Source of the DNA: a bacterium
Lineage (GTDB): Bacteria; Myxococcota_A; Bradymonadia; UBA7976; UBA1532
NCBI GenBank assembly: GCA_030426085.1
Contig: JAUHYW010000006.1
Span: 124,001 to 188,000, forward strand
Length of the DNA: 64,000 nucleotides
Direction: 5' to 3'
Shown here: positions 8,342 to 16,646 of the stretch, in pieces
Layout of the letters: the number at the start of each line of letters is the position of its first letter
How positions within the stretch are numbered: position 1 is the stretch's first letter
Notes under the pieces: model-generated
Seen by the model: only the letters and a program-made list of their open reading frames with translations
What the model was told of the DNA's origin: nothing
The model's database searches: none
Translations under genes and position numbers: made by a program

Positions 8342-10136
8342 CCGCGCCCGACGGCTCCGGGTCGGGCGCGGGCTCGGGCGGCGGCGGAGGCGGCGCGGCG
8401 TCGGGCGGCGGGATGACGGTCACCTGCGGCGGCGCCTCGACCCGGGGCGACGGGTCGTCGCCCCGGCCGGCGGGCGCCCGCTCCAGCCGCAGCTCGAGCG
8501 CCGGGGCGTCGGCGGGCGTGATCTCGCGGGTGGCGGTGACGTAGCCCGCCTTGCTGACCGTGATCCGCTGACCGGGCGCGTCCTCGTCGGCGAAGCGCAG
8601 GGTGTCGTCGACGAGCGGCTCGCCGTCGGCCGTGATCCGGGCCCCGTCGGGCGAGACCGCGAGGCGCACGCTCACCGGCGGGCGGGCGTCGGGGGTCCGA
8701 TCGGGCGCGCTGTCGACGATCGGGGCGGCGTCCGCCGGATCCACGTCGACGATCGGCGCCGCGTCGCGGTCCCGGGGCGGGGCGACCATCGCGGTCTCGA
8801 TCGGCGGCGGCGGCAGCGGCCTGCGGTCGCCGGCGGTGGCCAACCACCAGCCCCCGATGACGAGCGCGACGAGCAGCGCGCCGACGACCGCCAGCCGCCG
8901 GCGGTCGGTGGGGGTGGCCTCGATCGGGGGCAGCGTCTCGACGGTCGCCGGCCGCAGCTTGCCGGTGGTCGGATCGGCCGCCTCGCTGAGCAGCCGGGTC
9001 GTGCCGCTGAGGTTGGGGGCGAGGCCGTCGAGCTCGAGCCCCTCGACCGCCGCGGTGAGCGCCTCGAGGAAGACCCCCGCGTCGGCGAAGCGCACGTCGG
9101 GGTCGTGGGCCAGCGCGCCGAGCAGCACGTCGCCCAGCGGGCCTTCGAGCAGCTCGACCGGCAGCGGCAGCGCGCCCTTGCCGTGGGCGATGGCCGCGGT
9201 GATGGCCACGTCGGCCTCGATGACCTTCCGCCCGGTGAACATCTCCACCAGGATCAGCCCCATCTGATAGACGTCGAGCGCCGGCGAGACCATGCCGGCG
9301 CCGATGTACTCGGGGGCCATGTACTGGGGCGTGCCGAACATCTCTCCGGTCTTGGTCAGCCCCGAAGTGCCCGCGCCGAGCCGGGCGATGCCGAAGTCGA
9401 ACAGGCACAGCTTCTCGTCGGGCGTATCGGGGTTGGTCAAGAAGAGGTTCGCCGGCTTGAGATCTTTGTGCACGATGCCCCGCTCGTGCCCCGCGGCGAG
9501 GCCGGCGAGCGCCCCGGTGAAGAGCCGCAGCGCCCGCTCGGGCGGCAGGGCGCCCCGGGTCTTGAGCTCCTCCGACAGGTCGTGCCCGTTCAGCAGCTCC
9601 ATGACGATGAACGGGCGCCCGAAGCGGTCGGCGACGCCGAGGTCGAAGATGGTCACCACGTTGGGGTGGGTGATCATCGCCGCCGCCCGGGCCTCGCGCT
9701 CGAAGCGCTCCACCGCCCGCTGGGTGTTGGTCTCGTCCACCGCGTCGGCGAAGGTGTTGAGCACCTTGATCGCCACCTGCCGGTCGACCACCCGGTCCCG
9801 GGCCTCGTAGACCACCGCGAAGCCGCCCTGCCCCAGCACCCCGCCCACCTCGTAGCGCCCCGAGATGACCTCGCCGACCCCGTAGTTGAGCGCCTTGAGC
9901 CCCTGCACCGTCGCCGGGCCGAAGTCGCCGCTGCCCAGGGTCGCCGCCAGCGCGCCCGAGTCGTCGGCCAGGGCCCGGGCGATGCGCTCCGAGTCGCCGG
10001 CCATGGTGTCGGCGAAGGCCACGCTCGGGGGGTCGGTCGTCTCCGGCGGGCGCACCTCGGGCAGCGCGTCGGTGGTCGCCCGGGGGTCGGGCTCCGACGG
10101 AGGCGGCTCGGGATCGGTCGGGCCGTCGGCGGCCAT
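8328..10136 (-). CDS. Membrane Ser/Thr protein kinase with C-terminal PEGA domain
   Basis: The 602-residue protein has a Hanks-type kinase domain at about 93-360: glycine loop LGQGGFAVVY, K124 in VAIKVL, catalytic loop HKDLKPAN at 223-230 and DFG at 247-249. The catalytic loop has Lys where most kinases have Arg (HKD rather than HRD). A single transmembrane segment lies at about 416-434, followed by a Pro/Asp-rich linker and a PEGA-like beta domain (KAGYVTATREI). The kinase is predicted to be cytoplasmic and the PEGA part periplasmic. It is divergent from flgF, so it could share the intergenic region 10137-10403. Confidence 0.87.
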   Translation of the reverse strand: MAADGPTDPEPPPSEPDPRATTDALPEVRPPETTDPPSVAFADTMAGDSERIARALADDSGALAATLGSGDFGPATVQGLKALNYGVGEVISGRYEVGGVLGQGGFAVVYEARDRVVDRQVAIKVLNTFADAVDETNTQRAVERFEREARAAAMITHPNVVTIFDLGVADRFGRPFIVMELLNGHDLSEELKTRGALPPERALRLFTGALAGLAAGHERGIVHKDLKPANLFLTNPDTPDEKLCLFDFGIARLGAGTSGLTKTGEMFGTPQYMAPEYIGAGMVSPALDVYQMGLILVEMFTGRKVIEADVAITAAIAHGKGALPLPVELLEGPLGDVLLGALAHDPDVRFADAGVFLEALTAAVEGLELDGLAPNLSGTTRLLSEAADPTTGKLRPATVETLPPIEATPTDRRRLAVVGALLVALVIGGWWLATAGDRRPLPPPPIETAMVAPPRDRDAAPIVDVDPADAAPIVDSAPDRTPDARPPVSVRLAVSPDGARITADGEPLVDDTLRFADEDAPGQRITVSKAGYVTATREITPADAPALELRLERAPAGRGDDPSPRVEAPPQVTVIPPPDAAPPPPPPEPAPDPEPSGAVILD

Positions 10137-10310
10137 GGGTCCCTTCGGAGCGGTGGGCGGTGCTCCGAGTCAATCGCGGTTGGCCGTCGCCGGTCAAGTC
10201 GGGTGACTCGGGATGCACCGTCAGAGATCCCCCCGCCCATCGTCAGCCCGATGACGCCCGCCCCGGGCGGCCTGCGGCGCGCCCACCGGCCGGGCGCGGG
10301 CCGCGGGGTC

Positions 10311-10326
10311 TGGCACGGGCGCTGCA
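10311..10326 (+). promoter_or_regulatory. Sigma54 (-24/-12) promoter for the flgF operon
   Basis: The site reads TGGCACGGGCGCTGCA. It matches the RpoN consensus TGGCACG-N4-TTGCW at every defined base except one (C for the first T of the -12 box). The GG and GC dinucleotides have the required spacing. It lies 78 bases upstream of the flgF start in the only gap before the rod/ring operon. Confidence 0.8.
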
Positions 10327-10403
10327 CACCCGGAGCAGCGGCCGGTCTCCGTCGAGGCCGCCGGAGGACGGGGCGCCGCGCGGCGTCCAGCAGAGGGGGC
10401 CGG

Positions 10404-11180
10404 ATGGCCAACGGGATCTACATCGCCATGCAGGGGGCCCGGGTGCAGGAGCACCGGCTCGACACCCTGTCCCACGATCTGGCCAACGCCCAGACGCCGG
10501 GCTTCAAGCGCCAGGCGGCGATCTACCGCCAGGTGCACAACGACGTCTCGAAGATGGGCGACCCCAAGCAAGCGATGGGGCTGCATCACCCGGTGCGGTT
10601 CCTGCCCGAAGACCGCCTGCCGGTGCACCTCGAGGAGCGCTACACCCAGTTCGAACAGGGCGCGCTCCGCTTCTCGGGCAACGACCTGGACATGGCCCTC
10701 GACGGCGAGGGCTTCTTCACCGTGCAGGGGCCCGAGGGGCCGCTCTACACCCGCAACGGCACGTTCACGATGAGCCGCGAGGGCCTGCTGGTCACCCACA
10801 CCGGGCTGCCGGTGCTCGGGGCCGACGGCAAGCCGATCGCGATGCCCGACACCCAGGGGCGCCTGCGGGTCAGCCGGGCGGGCGAGCTGTTCATCGACGA
10901 CCAGGCCGCGGGCCGGCTGAACATCGTGCGCTTCGCCGATCTGCAAGCGCTCCAGCGGGCCGGCGACAGCAACTGGCAGGCCCCGGCGGGGCTCGAGCCC
11001 GAGCCGGTCGCCGCGCCGAACGTGCATCAGGCCCACGTCGAGTCGGCCAACGTCGACCCCATCCGCACGATGGTCGAGCTGATCAAGACCAACCGGATCT
11101 TCGAGCTGAACACCCGCGCCATCCAGGCCTACAAGGCGATGGACGATCAGGCCAGCCGCGACGTGGGCCGGGTGACGTGA
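10404..11180 (+). CDS. flgF: Flagellar basal-body rod protein FlgF
   Basis: This 258-residue rod protein starts with the conserved N-terminal motif of flagellar rod/hook proteins (LDTLSHDLANAQTPGFKR). It ends with the matching C-terminal helix (ANVDPIRTMVELIKTNRIFELNTRAIQAYK). Being next to flgG and of this length, it is assigned as FlgF of the proximal rod rather than FlgG; the two are paralogues. It is the first gene after the sigma54 promoter at 10311. flgB, flgC and fliE are not in the window. Confidence 0.88.
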   Translation: MANGIYIAMQGARVQEHRLDTLSHDLANAQTPGFKRQAAIYRQVHNDVSKMGDPKQAMGLHHPVRFLPEDRLPVHLEERYTQFEQGALRFSGNDLDMALDGEGFFTVQGPEGPLYTRNGTFTMSREGLLVTHTGLPVLGADGKPIAMPDTQGRLRVSRAGELFIDDQAAGRLNIVRFADLQALQRAGDSNWQAPAGLEPEPVAAPNVHQAHVESANVDPIRTMVELIKTNRIFELNTRAIQAYKAMDDQASRDVGRVT

Positions 11181-11209
11181 CGGTGAGCGAGACGCCAAGG
11201 AGGTGAGCG

Positions 11210-11995
11210 ATGCTGCGTGCGCTGCACTCGGCCGCGACGGGCATGGAAGCCCAGCAGAACTACATCGACGTGACCAGCAACAACCTGGCGAACGTCAATA
11301 CGACCGGCTTCAAGAAGGTCCGGGCCAACTTCCAGGATCTGATCTACCAGGTGCACCGGGCCCCGGGGCTGGCGACGAGCGCCGGCACCGAGGCGCCGAG
11401 CGGCATCCAGGTGGGCATCGGGGTCAAGACGGCGAGCACCCAGAAGGAGTTCTCCATCGGCTCGCTGAAGCACACCAACAACCCGCTCGACGTGGCGATC
11501 GAGGGGGACGGCTTCCTCCAGATCACCATGCCCGACGGCACGATCGGCTACACCCGGGACGGCGCGTTCCACACCGACGAGAACGGCAGCCTGGTCAACG
11601 CCAACGGGTTCCTGCTCGAGCCGAACATCGTGGTGCCCAACGAGGCGATCTTCGTCAGCATCGGCGAGGACGGCACGGTCACCGCCCAGCTCGACGCCCA
11701 GGCCGAGCCGGTGCAGCTCGGGCAGATCCAGACGGCGACGTTCATCAACCCGGCGGGGCTCATCGCCGACGGGGGCAACCTGTTCCTGGAGAGCGGCTCC
11801 AGCGGGCCGCCGGTGGTGGGCAACCCCTCGGAGAACGGCTTCGGCGTGCTGCGCTCGGGCTTCCTCGAGATGGCCAACGTCAAGGTCGTCGAGGAGATGA
11901 TCAACCTGATCAGCGCCCAGCGGGCCTTCGAGTTCAACAGCAAGGCGGTGCAGGCCAGCGACCAGATGTTGCGCGAGCTGGGCCAGTTGAGGTGA
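11210..11995 (+). CDS. flgG: Flagellar distal rod protein FlgG
   Basis: The 261-residue protein begins MLRALHSAATGMEAQQ and has the FlgG-type motif DVTSNNLANVNTTGFKK. The C-terminus (NVKVVEEMINLISAQRAFEFNSKAVQASD) is typical of FlgG, which forms the distal rod inside the P and L rings. A strong AAGGAGG ribosome-binding site precedes the ATG. It lies 29 bases after flgF and four bases before flgA. Confidence 0.95.
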   Translation: MLRALHSAATGMEAQQNYIDVTSNNLANVNTTGFKKVRANFQDLIYQVHRAPGLATSAGTEAPSGIQVGIGVKTASTQKEFSIGSLKHTNNPLDVAIEGDGFLQITMPDGTIGYTRDGAFHTDENGSLVNANGFLLEPNIVVPNEAIFVSIGEDGTVTAQLDAQAEPVQLGQIQTATFINPAGLIADGGNLFLESGSSGPPVVGNPSENGFGVLRSGFLEMANVKVVEEMINLISAQRAFEFNSKAVQASDQMLRELGQLR

Positions 11996-11999
11996 TGCG

Positions 12000-12947
12000 A
12001 TGCGCGCGCTCCTGATCATCGCCGCGCTCGCCGTCGCCGCGCCGGCCCTCGCCGGCCAGCCGACGGTCATCGTGCGCCCGTCGGCCGCGGTCACCGATCC
12101 GGTCGTGCGGCTGGGCGACATCGCCCGGCTGAGGGGCTTCGACGCCGACGCGGCGAAGACCTACGCCGCGATCGAGCTGGGCCGGGCGCCGGCGGTCGGG
12201 CTGGGGCAGTTCATGCCCCGGGCCTACCTCGAGGCCCGCATCCGGGACGGCGGCATGCCGGCGGCGGTGCGGCTGCGCATCCCCCGGCGGGTCGAGATCA
12301 AGCGCAAGGCCCGCACGATGCCCGGCGAAGAGCTGCGGCAGATGGTGCGGGCGGCGATCCACAAGCGCATGCCCCACGCCCCGGCCGACGTGGCGGCGAT
12401 CGACGTGCCGGCCCTGGCCGATCTGAAGGTGCCCGACGGCGCCCGCCTGCGGGTCGAGTTCGCCGACGACGAGGGCTTCCGGGGGCCGGTGGTGGCCGAG
12501 CTGGTGGTGCGCGACGGCGGCGAGACGATGCGCACCCGGCGCATCTCGGCCCGGGTCGACGTCTTCCAGCGGGTGTTCGGGGTCGCCGAGCCGCTGCGCC
12601 GGGGCCGCCGGCTGACGACGGCCGATCTGGTCGAGCTGCGGGTGCCCCACACGACGCTGGCCCGGGACGCGATCGTCGAGCCGGCCCTCATCGAAGGGGC
12701 GATGCTGCGGCGCACGGTCAAGCCGGGCGAGCCCATCCGCGAGGCGTGGTTGCAGGTGCCGCCGCTGGTGAACCGGGGCGACCGCATCCGCATGGTCGCG
12801 GTGCGCGGCGCGCTGCGCATGACCGCCCGGGGCGAGGCGCTGAGCGACGGCGCCCGGGGGGCCTACATCCGGGTGCGCAACCTCGACAGCCGCAAGATCG
12901 TGAGCGGCCGGGTCGTGGGCCCCGGCGAGATCGAGATGGAGTTCTGA
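12000..12947 (+). CDS. flgA: Flagellar P-ring assembly chaperone FlgA
   Basis: The 315-residue protein has a signal peptide ending at about residue 19 (ALAGQ). C-terminal blocks are typical of the SAF/FlgA fold (VFGVAEPLRRGRRLTTADL, MLRRTVKPGEPI and the final VRNLDSRKIVSGRVVGPGEIEM). FlgA is the periplasmic chaperone for FlgI polymerisation around the rod. It is coupled closely to flgG, and flgH follows after one base. Confidence 0.9.
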   Translation: MRALLIIAALAVAAPALAGQPTVIVRPSAAVTDPVVRLGDIARLRGFDADAAKTYAAIELGRAPAVGLGQFMPRAYLEARIRDGGMPAAVRLRIPRRVEIKRKARTMPGEELRQMVRAAIHKRMPHAPADVAAIDVPALADLKVPDGARLRVEFADDEGFRGPVVAELVVRDGGETMRTRRISARVDVFQRVFGVAEPLRRGRRLTTADLVELRVPHTTLARDAIVEPALIEGAMLRRTVKPGEPIREAWLQVPPLVNRGDRIRMVAVRGALRMTARGEALSDGARGAYIRVRNLDSRKIVSGRVVGPGEIEMEF

Positions 12948-12948
12948 G

Positions 12949-13659
12949 ATGGTCCGGCGCGCGCACATCGCGGTCGTCGCGGCGGGGCTGGGGGCCCTGG
13001 CCCTCTCCGGCTGCGTCAAGCACATCGAGCCCTACGAGCCCAAGCGGCGGCAGTACCAGCTCCCGGTGCCCCACGCGGCCTACGACGCGGGGCGGCAGAC
13101 CGGCTCGCTCTTCGATCCCAACGGGGTCGGCCTGCGGCTGACCACCGACGCCCGGGCCCAGGCGGTCAACGACGTCGTGATCGTGGTCATCGACGAGCAG
13201 GCGACCGCCCAGCGGGACACCGCGACGGCGACCAACCGGGCCGACGAGCAGACCGCCCAGCTCACCAGCTTCCTCAACGTGATCGCGAAGCTCGAAGACG
13301 AGTACCCCAGCTTCAGCGGGGCCAACGCGCTGGGCGTGGTCAGCGAGCACAGCTTCCAGGGCGCCGGCTCGACCAGCCGCAGCGACCGCTTGCAGGCGAC
13401 GGTGCCCGCGATGGTGCGCCAGGTGCTGCCCAACGGCACGCTCTTCATCGAGGGCCACCGGGTGGTGCTGGTCAACAAAGAGGAGCACCACTTCTACATC
13501 AGCGGGGTCATCCGCCCGGAGGACATCGACGGCCAGGGGCAGATCAACTCCAGCCGCATGGCCGACGCCCAGATCGAGTTCACCGGGCGGGGCGACATCA
13601 GCTCCGGCTCGTCGAAGGGCTGGGCCTCGCGGGTGCTCGACGTGATCTGGCCGTTCTGA
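12949..13659 (+). CDS. flgH: Flagellar L-ring lipoprotein FlgH
   Basis: The 236-residue precursor has a lipobox (LSGC) with the lipidated Cys at about residue 22, as expected for the outer-membrane L-ring. Family motifs include SLFDPNG, NDVVIVVIDEQATAQ and near the C-terminus GVIRPEDIDGQGQINSSRMADAQIEFTGRG (quoted across two adjoining blocks), the usual FlgH ending. An outer-membrane L-ring confirms a Gram-negative envelope. Confidence 0.94.
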   Translation: MVRRAHIAVVAAGLGALALSGCVKHIEPYEPKRRQYQLPVPHAAYDAGRQTGSLFDPNGVGLRLTTDARAQAVNDVVIVVIDEQATAQRDTATATNRADEQTAQLTSFLNVIAKLEDEYPSFSGANALGVVSEHSFQGAGSTSRSDRLQATVPAMVRQVLPNGTLFIEGHRVVLVNKEEHHFYISGVIRPEDIDGQGQINSSRMADAQIEFTGRGDISSGSSKGWASRVLDVIWPF

Positions 13660-13670
13660 TGGGGGGTGTG

Positions 13671-14759
13671 ATGCGATCGCTGCTGCTCGCCGCCCTGGCC
13701 CTGGGGCTCGCGCTCCCGACGGCCCACGCCGAGCGGGTCAAGGATCTGGCCGACGTGCGCGGGGTGCGCGCCAACCAGCTCGTGGGCTACGGCATCGTCG
13801 TCGGGCTCAACGGCACCGGGGACAGCGACAAGACCACGTTCACCATCCAGTCGGTCGTCGCGATGCTGGCCCGCAACAACGTGCGGGTGCCCGCGGCCGG
13901 GCTCAAGCTCAAGAACGTCGCCGCGGTGATGATCACCGCCGAGCTGCCGCCCTTCGCCCGGGCGGGCAATCAGATCGACGTGACGGTCTCGAGCATCGGC
14001 GACGCCAAGAGCCTCGTCGGCGGCACGCTCATCGTCGCCCCGCTCAAGGGTCACGACGGCAACATCTACGCGGTGGCCCAGGGGCCGCTGACCGTCGGCG
14101 GCTTCTCGGTGGGCGAGGGCGGCCAGGGCGAGATCAAGAACCACCCCACGGTGGCCCGGATCCCCGACGGGGCGCTCGTCGAGCGCGAGGTGCCGGTCGA
14201 GTTGGCCGGGCAGAGCACGGTGACCCTCCAGCTCCGGGAGGCCGACTTCACCACCGCCGCCCGCATGGCCAAGGTCATCAACATGAACCTCGGCGGCAAG
14301 TTCGGCCGGGCCCTCGACAGCGGCACCATCGTCGTCGACGTGCCCCCGCCCTACCGGGAGAAGATGGTCGAGTTCCTCGCGCTGGTCGAGCGGCTCGAGG
14401 TGACCCCCGACAGCCGGGCCAAGGTCGTCGTCAACGAGCGCACCGGCACGATCATCATCGGCCAGGACGTGCGCATCGCCCCGGTGGCGGTGGCCCACGG
14501 CAACATCACCGTCAGCATCAAGCGCACCGAGGCCGCGGTGCCGGCCGCGCCGCTGACCCCCGGCGACACCGTCGTCGAGCAGAACACCGAACTCCAGGTC
14601 GTCGAGGAGAAGCAGAACCTCATCGAGCTCCAGGGGGCGAAGCTCTCCGACGTCGTCGAGGGTCTCAACCGGCTGGGCACCTCACCCCGCGATCTGATCA
14701 CGATCCTCCAGGCCATCAAGCAGGCCGGCGCCCTGCGGGCCGACGTGGAGGTGATGTGA
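13671..14759 (+). CDS. flgI: Flagellar P-ring protein FlgI
   Basis: The 362-residue precursor has a signal peptide (MRSLLLAALALGLALPTAHA). The mature start ERVKDLADVRGVRANQLVGY is diagnostic of FlgI, which forms the periplasmic P-ring. The C-terminal block (LSDVVEGLNRLGTSPRDLI) also matches. An in-frame ATG at 13659 overlaps the flgH stop, but a G-rich ribosome-binding site sits only before 13671, so I prefer 13671. The operon order flgA-H-I-J is retained. Confidence 0.94.
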   Translation: MRSLLLAALALGLALPTAHAERVKDLADVRGVRANQLVGYGIVVGLNGTGDSDKTTFTIQSVVAMLARNNVRVPAAGLKLKNVAAVMITAELPPFARAGNQIDVTVSSIGDAKSLVGGTLIVAPLKGHDGNIYAVAQGPLTVGGFSVGEGGQGEIKNHPTVARIPDGALVEREVPVELAGQSTVTLQLREADFTTAARMAKVINMNLGGKFGRALDSGTIVVDVPPPYREKMVEFLALVERLEVTPDSRAKVVVNERTGTIIIGQDVRIAPVAVAHGNITVSIKRTEAAVPAAPLTPGDTVVEQNTELQVVEEKQNLIELQGAKLSDVVEGLNRLGTSPRDLITILQAIKQAGALRADVEVM

Positions 14760-15577
14760 TGGCCGGGCGGGTCGACATCGGCGCCGGCAACCCGGCGGCG
14801 CAGCAGGCCCTGGCCCGCCAGGCCCTCGAGCCGAAAGCGCCGACAACGCCCTCCGGCGAGGACCCGGAGGCGATCCGCGAGGCGGCCCGGCAGTTCGAAT
14901 CGGTCTTCATGCATCAGGTCTTCAAGACGATGCGCGCCACGGTGCCCGAGGGGGGGCTGCTCGACACCGGCTTCGGGGGGCAGGTCTTCACCGACATGCT
15001 CGACCAGGAGTACGCCGATCTGGCCAGCCGCAACGGCCAGGTGGGGCTCGCCGGGATCATCGCCGAGCAGCTCGGCGCCCCCCGCACCGAGACCATCCGC
15101 CCGGCGGCCACCCTCGGCATGCGGGCGGCGGCGGCCCGGACCTACGCCGCCCAGCGGGCCGCGATGCCCGGCGATCCGGCCGAAGGGGCGTGGATCCGAC
15201 CGGTCGAGGGCCGCGTCTCGAGCCGCTTCGGCCCGCGCAAGCTGGCCCACGAGGACCACGCCCGGCCGCACCATGGGCTGGACATCGCCGCCCCCACCGG
15301 GACCCCGATCCGGGCGGCCCGGGGCGGCACGGTGACCTTCGCCGGCCGCCGCGGGGGCTACGGCAACACGGTCGAGATCGACCACGGATCGGGCCTGAGC
15401 ACCCTCTACGCCCACGCCGCCGCGCTCGACGTCGCGGCGGGCGATCGGGTGCGCGCGGGGGCCCCGATCGCCACGGTGGGCAGCACCGGTCGCAGCACCG
15501 GCCCCCACCTGCATTTCGAGATCCGACGCGACGGCGAGCCGGTGGATCCGGCGGCCGCGTTGCGGATCGCAGATTGA
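14759..15577 (+). CDS. flgJ: FlgJ-type rod-binding protein fused to an M23 peptidase domain
   Basis: The 272-residue protein has an N-terminal rod-binding domain at about 38-100 (FESVFMHQVFKTMRATVPEGG, DMLDQEYADLASRNGQVGLA; each is a separate block). In place of the glucosaminidase domain of enteric FlgJ it carries a LytM/M23 metallopeptidase at about 150-265, with zinc-ligand motifs HHGLDIAAP and HLHFE. It would open peptidoglycan for the rod by endopeptidase cleavage. There is no obvious signal peptide, as for FlgJ, which is exported by the flagellar apparatus. The ATG overlaps the flgI stop (TGATG) with a GGAGG site upstream. Confidence 0.88.
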   Translation: MAGRVDIGAGNPAAQQALARQALEPKAPTTPSGEDPEAIREAARQFESVFMHQVFKTMRATVPEGGLLDTGFGGQVFTDMLDQEYADLASRNGQVGLAGIIAEQLGAPRTETIRPAATLGMRAAAARTYAAQRAAMPGDPAEGAWIRPVEGRVSSRFGPRKLAHEDHARPHHGLDIAAPTGTPIRAARGGTVTFAGRRGGYGNTVEIDHGSGLSTLYAHAAALDVAAGDRVRAGAPIATVGSTGRSTGPHLHFEIRRDGEPVDPAAALRIAD

Positions 15578-15677
15578 GAAACGTCGCGCCATGGGGGCGC
15601 GACCTTGACTGGAGGACAGCGGGACGGGACGATGTCCGGCGTTTGATGGCCCGATCGAAAAGCCGCGAAATTTCTCC

Positions 15678-15704
15678 TCAAGTCCGGAGGAATGCGGCCG
15701 ATAG
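15678..15704 (+). promoter_or_regulatory. Sigma28 (FliA) promoter for flgM-flgN-flgK-flgL
   Basis: The -35 element TCAAGTCC and the -10 element GCCGATAG are separated by exactly 11 bases. This closely matches the sigma28 consensus TAAAGTTT-N11-GCCGATAA. The flgM start codon lies about 50 bases downstream. The same -35 core TCAAG recurs at three other sites in the island. Confidence 0.85.
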
Positions 15705-15755
15705 AGAGGGTGAGGCTCCCAGGAATGCAGAGTCGGGAGCCAAAGTGAGGACGCC

Positions 15756-16055
15756 ATGACTGTTCGGATCACGGGTCCCGTTCCGCAGAGGGACGCGGGT
15801 CGACCGACGAGTCGGCCAACGGAGAAGCAGAAGGCGGAGGGCGGCGGCGAGGCCGCGGCCAGCCGCGGGGACAGCGTCGCGCTGTCGGGTAAGGAGCAGG
15901 CCGTTCAGACGGTGCGCTCCACCGAGGTGAGCGGCGTGGACGAGGCGAAGGTGGCCGAGCTGCGGGCGAAGATCGCCAGCGGCGAGTACACCGCCGACCT
16001 GCGGGTCGTCGCCGAGCGCATCATCGCCGAGGCGCTCGCGTTCGACGGGCGCTGA
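15756..16055 (+). CDS. flgM: Anti-sigma28 factor FlgM
   Basis: The 99-residue protein fits FlgM in length, in a disordered polar N-terminal half, and in C-terminal helices with the typical motif KVAELRAKIASGEYTADLRVVAERIIAEAL (two adjoining blocks). FlgM binds and inhibits FliA until it is exported through the finished hook. It lies directly before flgN-flgK-flgL and behind its own sigma28 promoter, a standard feedback layout. Confidence 0.92.
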   Translation: MTVRITGPVPQRDAGRPTSRPTEKQKAEGGGEAAASRGDSVALSGKEQAVQTVRSTEVSGVDEAKVAELRAKIASGEYTADLRVVAERIIAEALAFDGR

Positions 16056-16156
16056 GCCCGGTCCCCCTCCCTTCTCCGCGCCGATTCGCGCGCCCCATCC
16101 TCCGGTCGTCTGTCGAGGTCGAGCACCCACCCCGGGTGCGGCCACGGAGGTGACAC

Positions 16157-16645
16157 ATGACCGGCGAGAACGCCCTGATCGCGCTGTTCGCCCACCTCGA
16201 CGCCGAGCGGGATCACCTGATCGCGCTCGGCGCCGCGCTGGACGACGAGGCGCAGGCCCTGCGACAGCTCGCGCTGGACGATCTGCTCGCGGCGGGTCGG
16301 GCGAAGGCGGCCGCGGCCGAAGCCCACACCCACATCGCCCGCGATCGGCTCGCCCGGCTGCACGCCGTCGACCCCGACTGCGACACGCTCGGCGCGCTGG
16401 CCGCCCGGCTCGATCCGGCCGATCGGGACGCGCTCGACGCCCGCCGGCTCGAGCTCGCCGGCCTGCTCGACGCCGCCGCCCACAAGAACGCCTGGAATCA
16501 CACGTTCGCCGAGACCGGCAAGGCGCTGGTCGAGGGCACGCTGCGGGTGATGCGGGGGCGGGCGGCCGGCGCCTCGGCGACCTACGGCAAGGGCGGGCGC
16601 ATCCAGGCCGGCGAGCGCCGGGCCCGCGTCGATCGGAGGGCGTGA
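16157..16645 (+). CDS. flgN: FlgN-family export chaperone for FlgK/FlgL
   Basis: The 162-residue, largely helical cytoplasmic protein is assigned by position between flgM and flgK, by length, and by its helical FlgN-like layout. The ATG has a GGAGG ribosome-binding site. FlgN proteins bind the hook-filament junction proteins and are poorly conserved in sequence, so the name rests partly on context. Confidence 0.75.
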   Translation: MTGENALIALFAHLDAERDHLIALGAALDDEAQALRQLALDDLLAAGRAKAAAAEAHTHIARDRLARLHAVDPDCDTLGALAARLDPADRDALDARRLELAGLLDAAAHKNAWNHTFAETGKALVEGTLRVMRGRAAGASATYGKGGRIQAGERRARVDRRA

Positions 16646-16646
16646 G

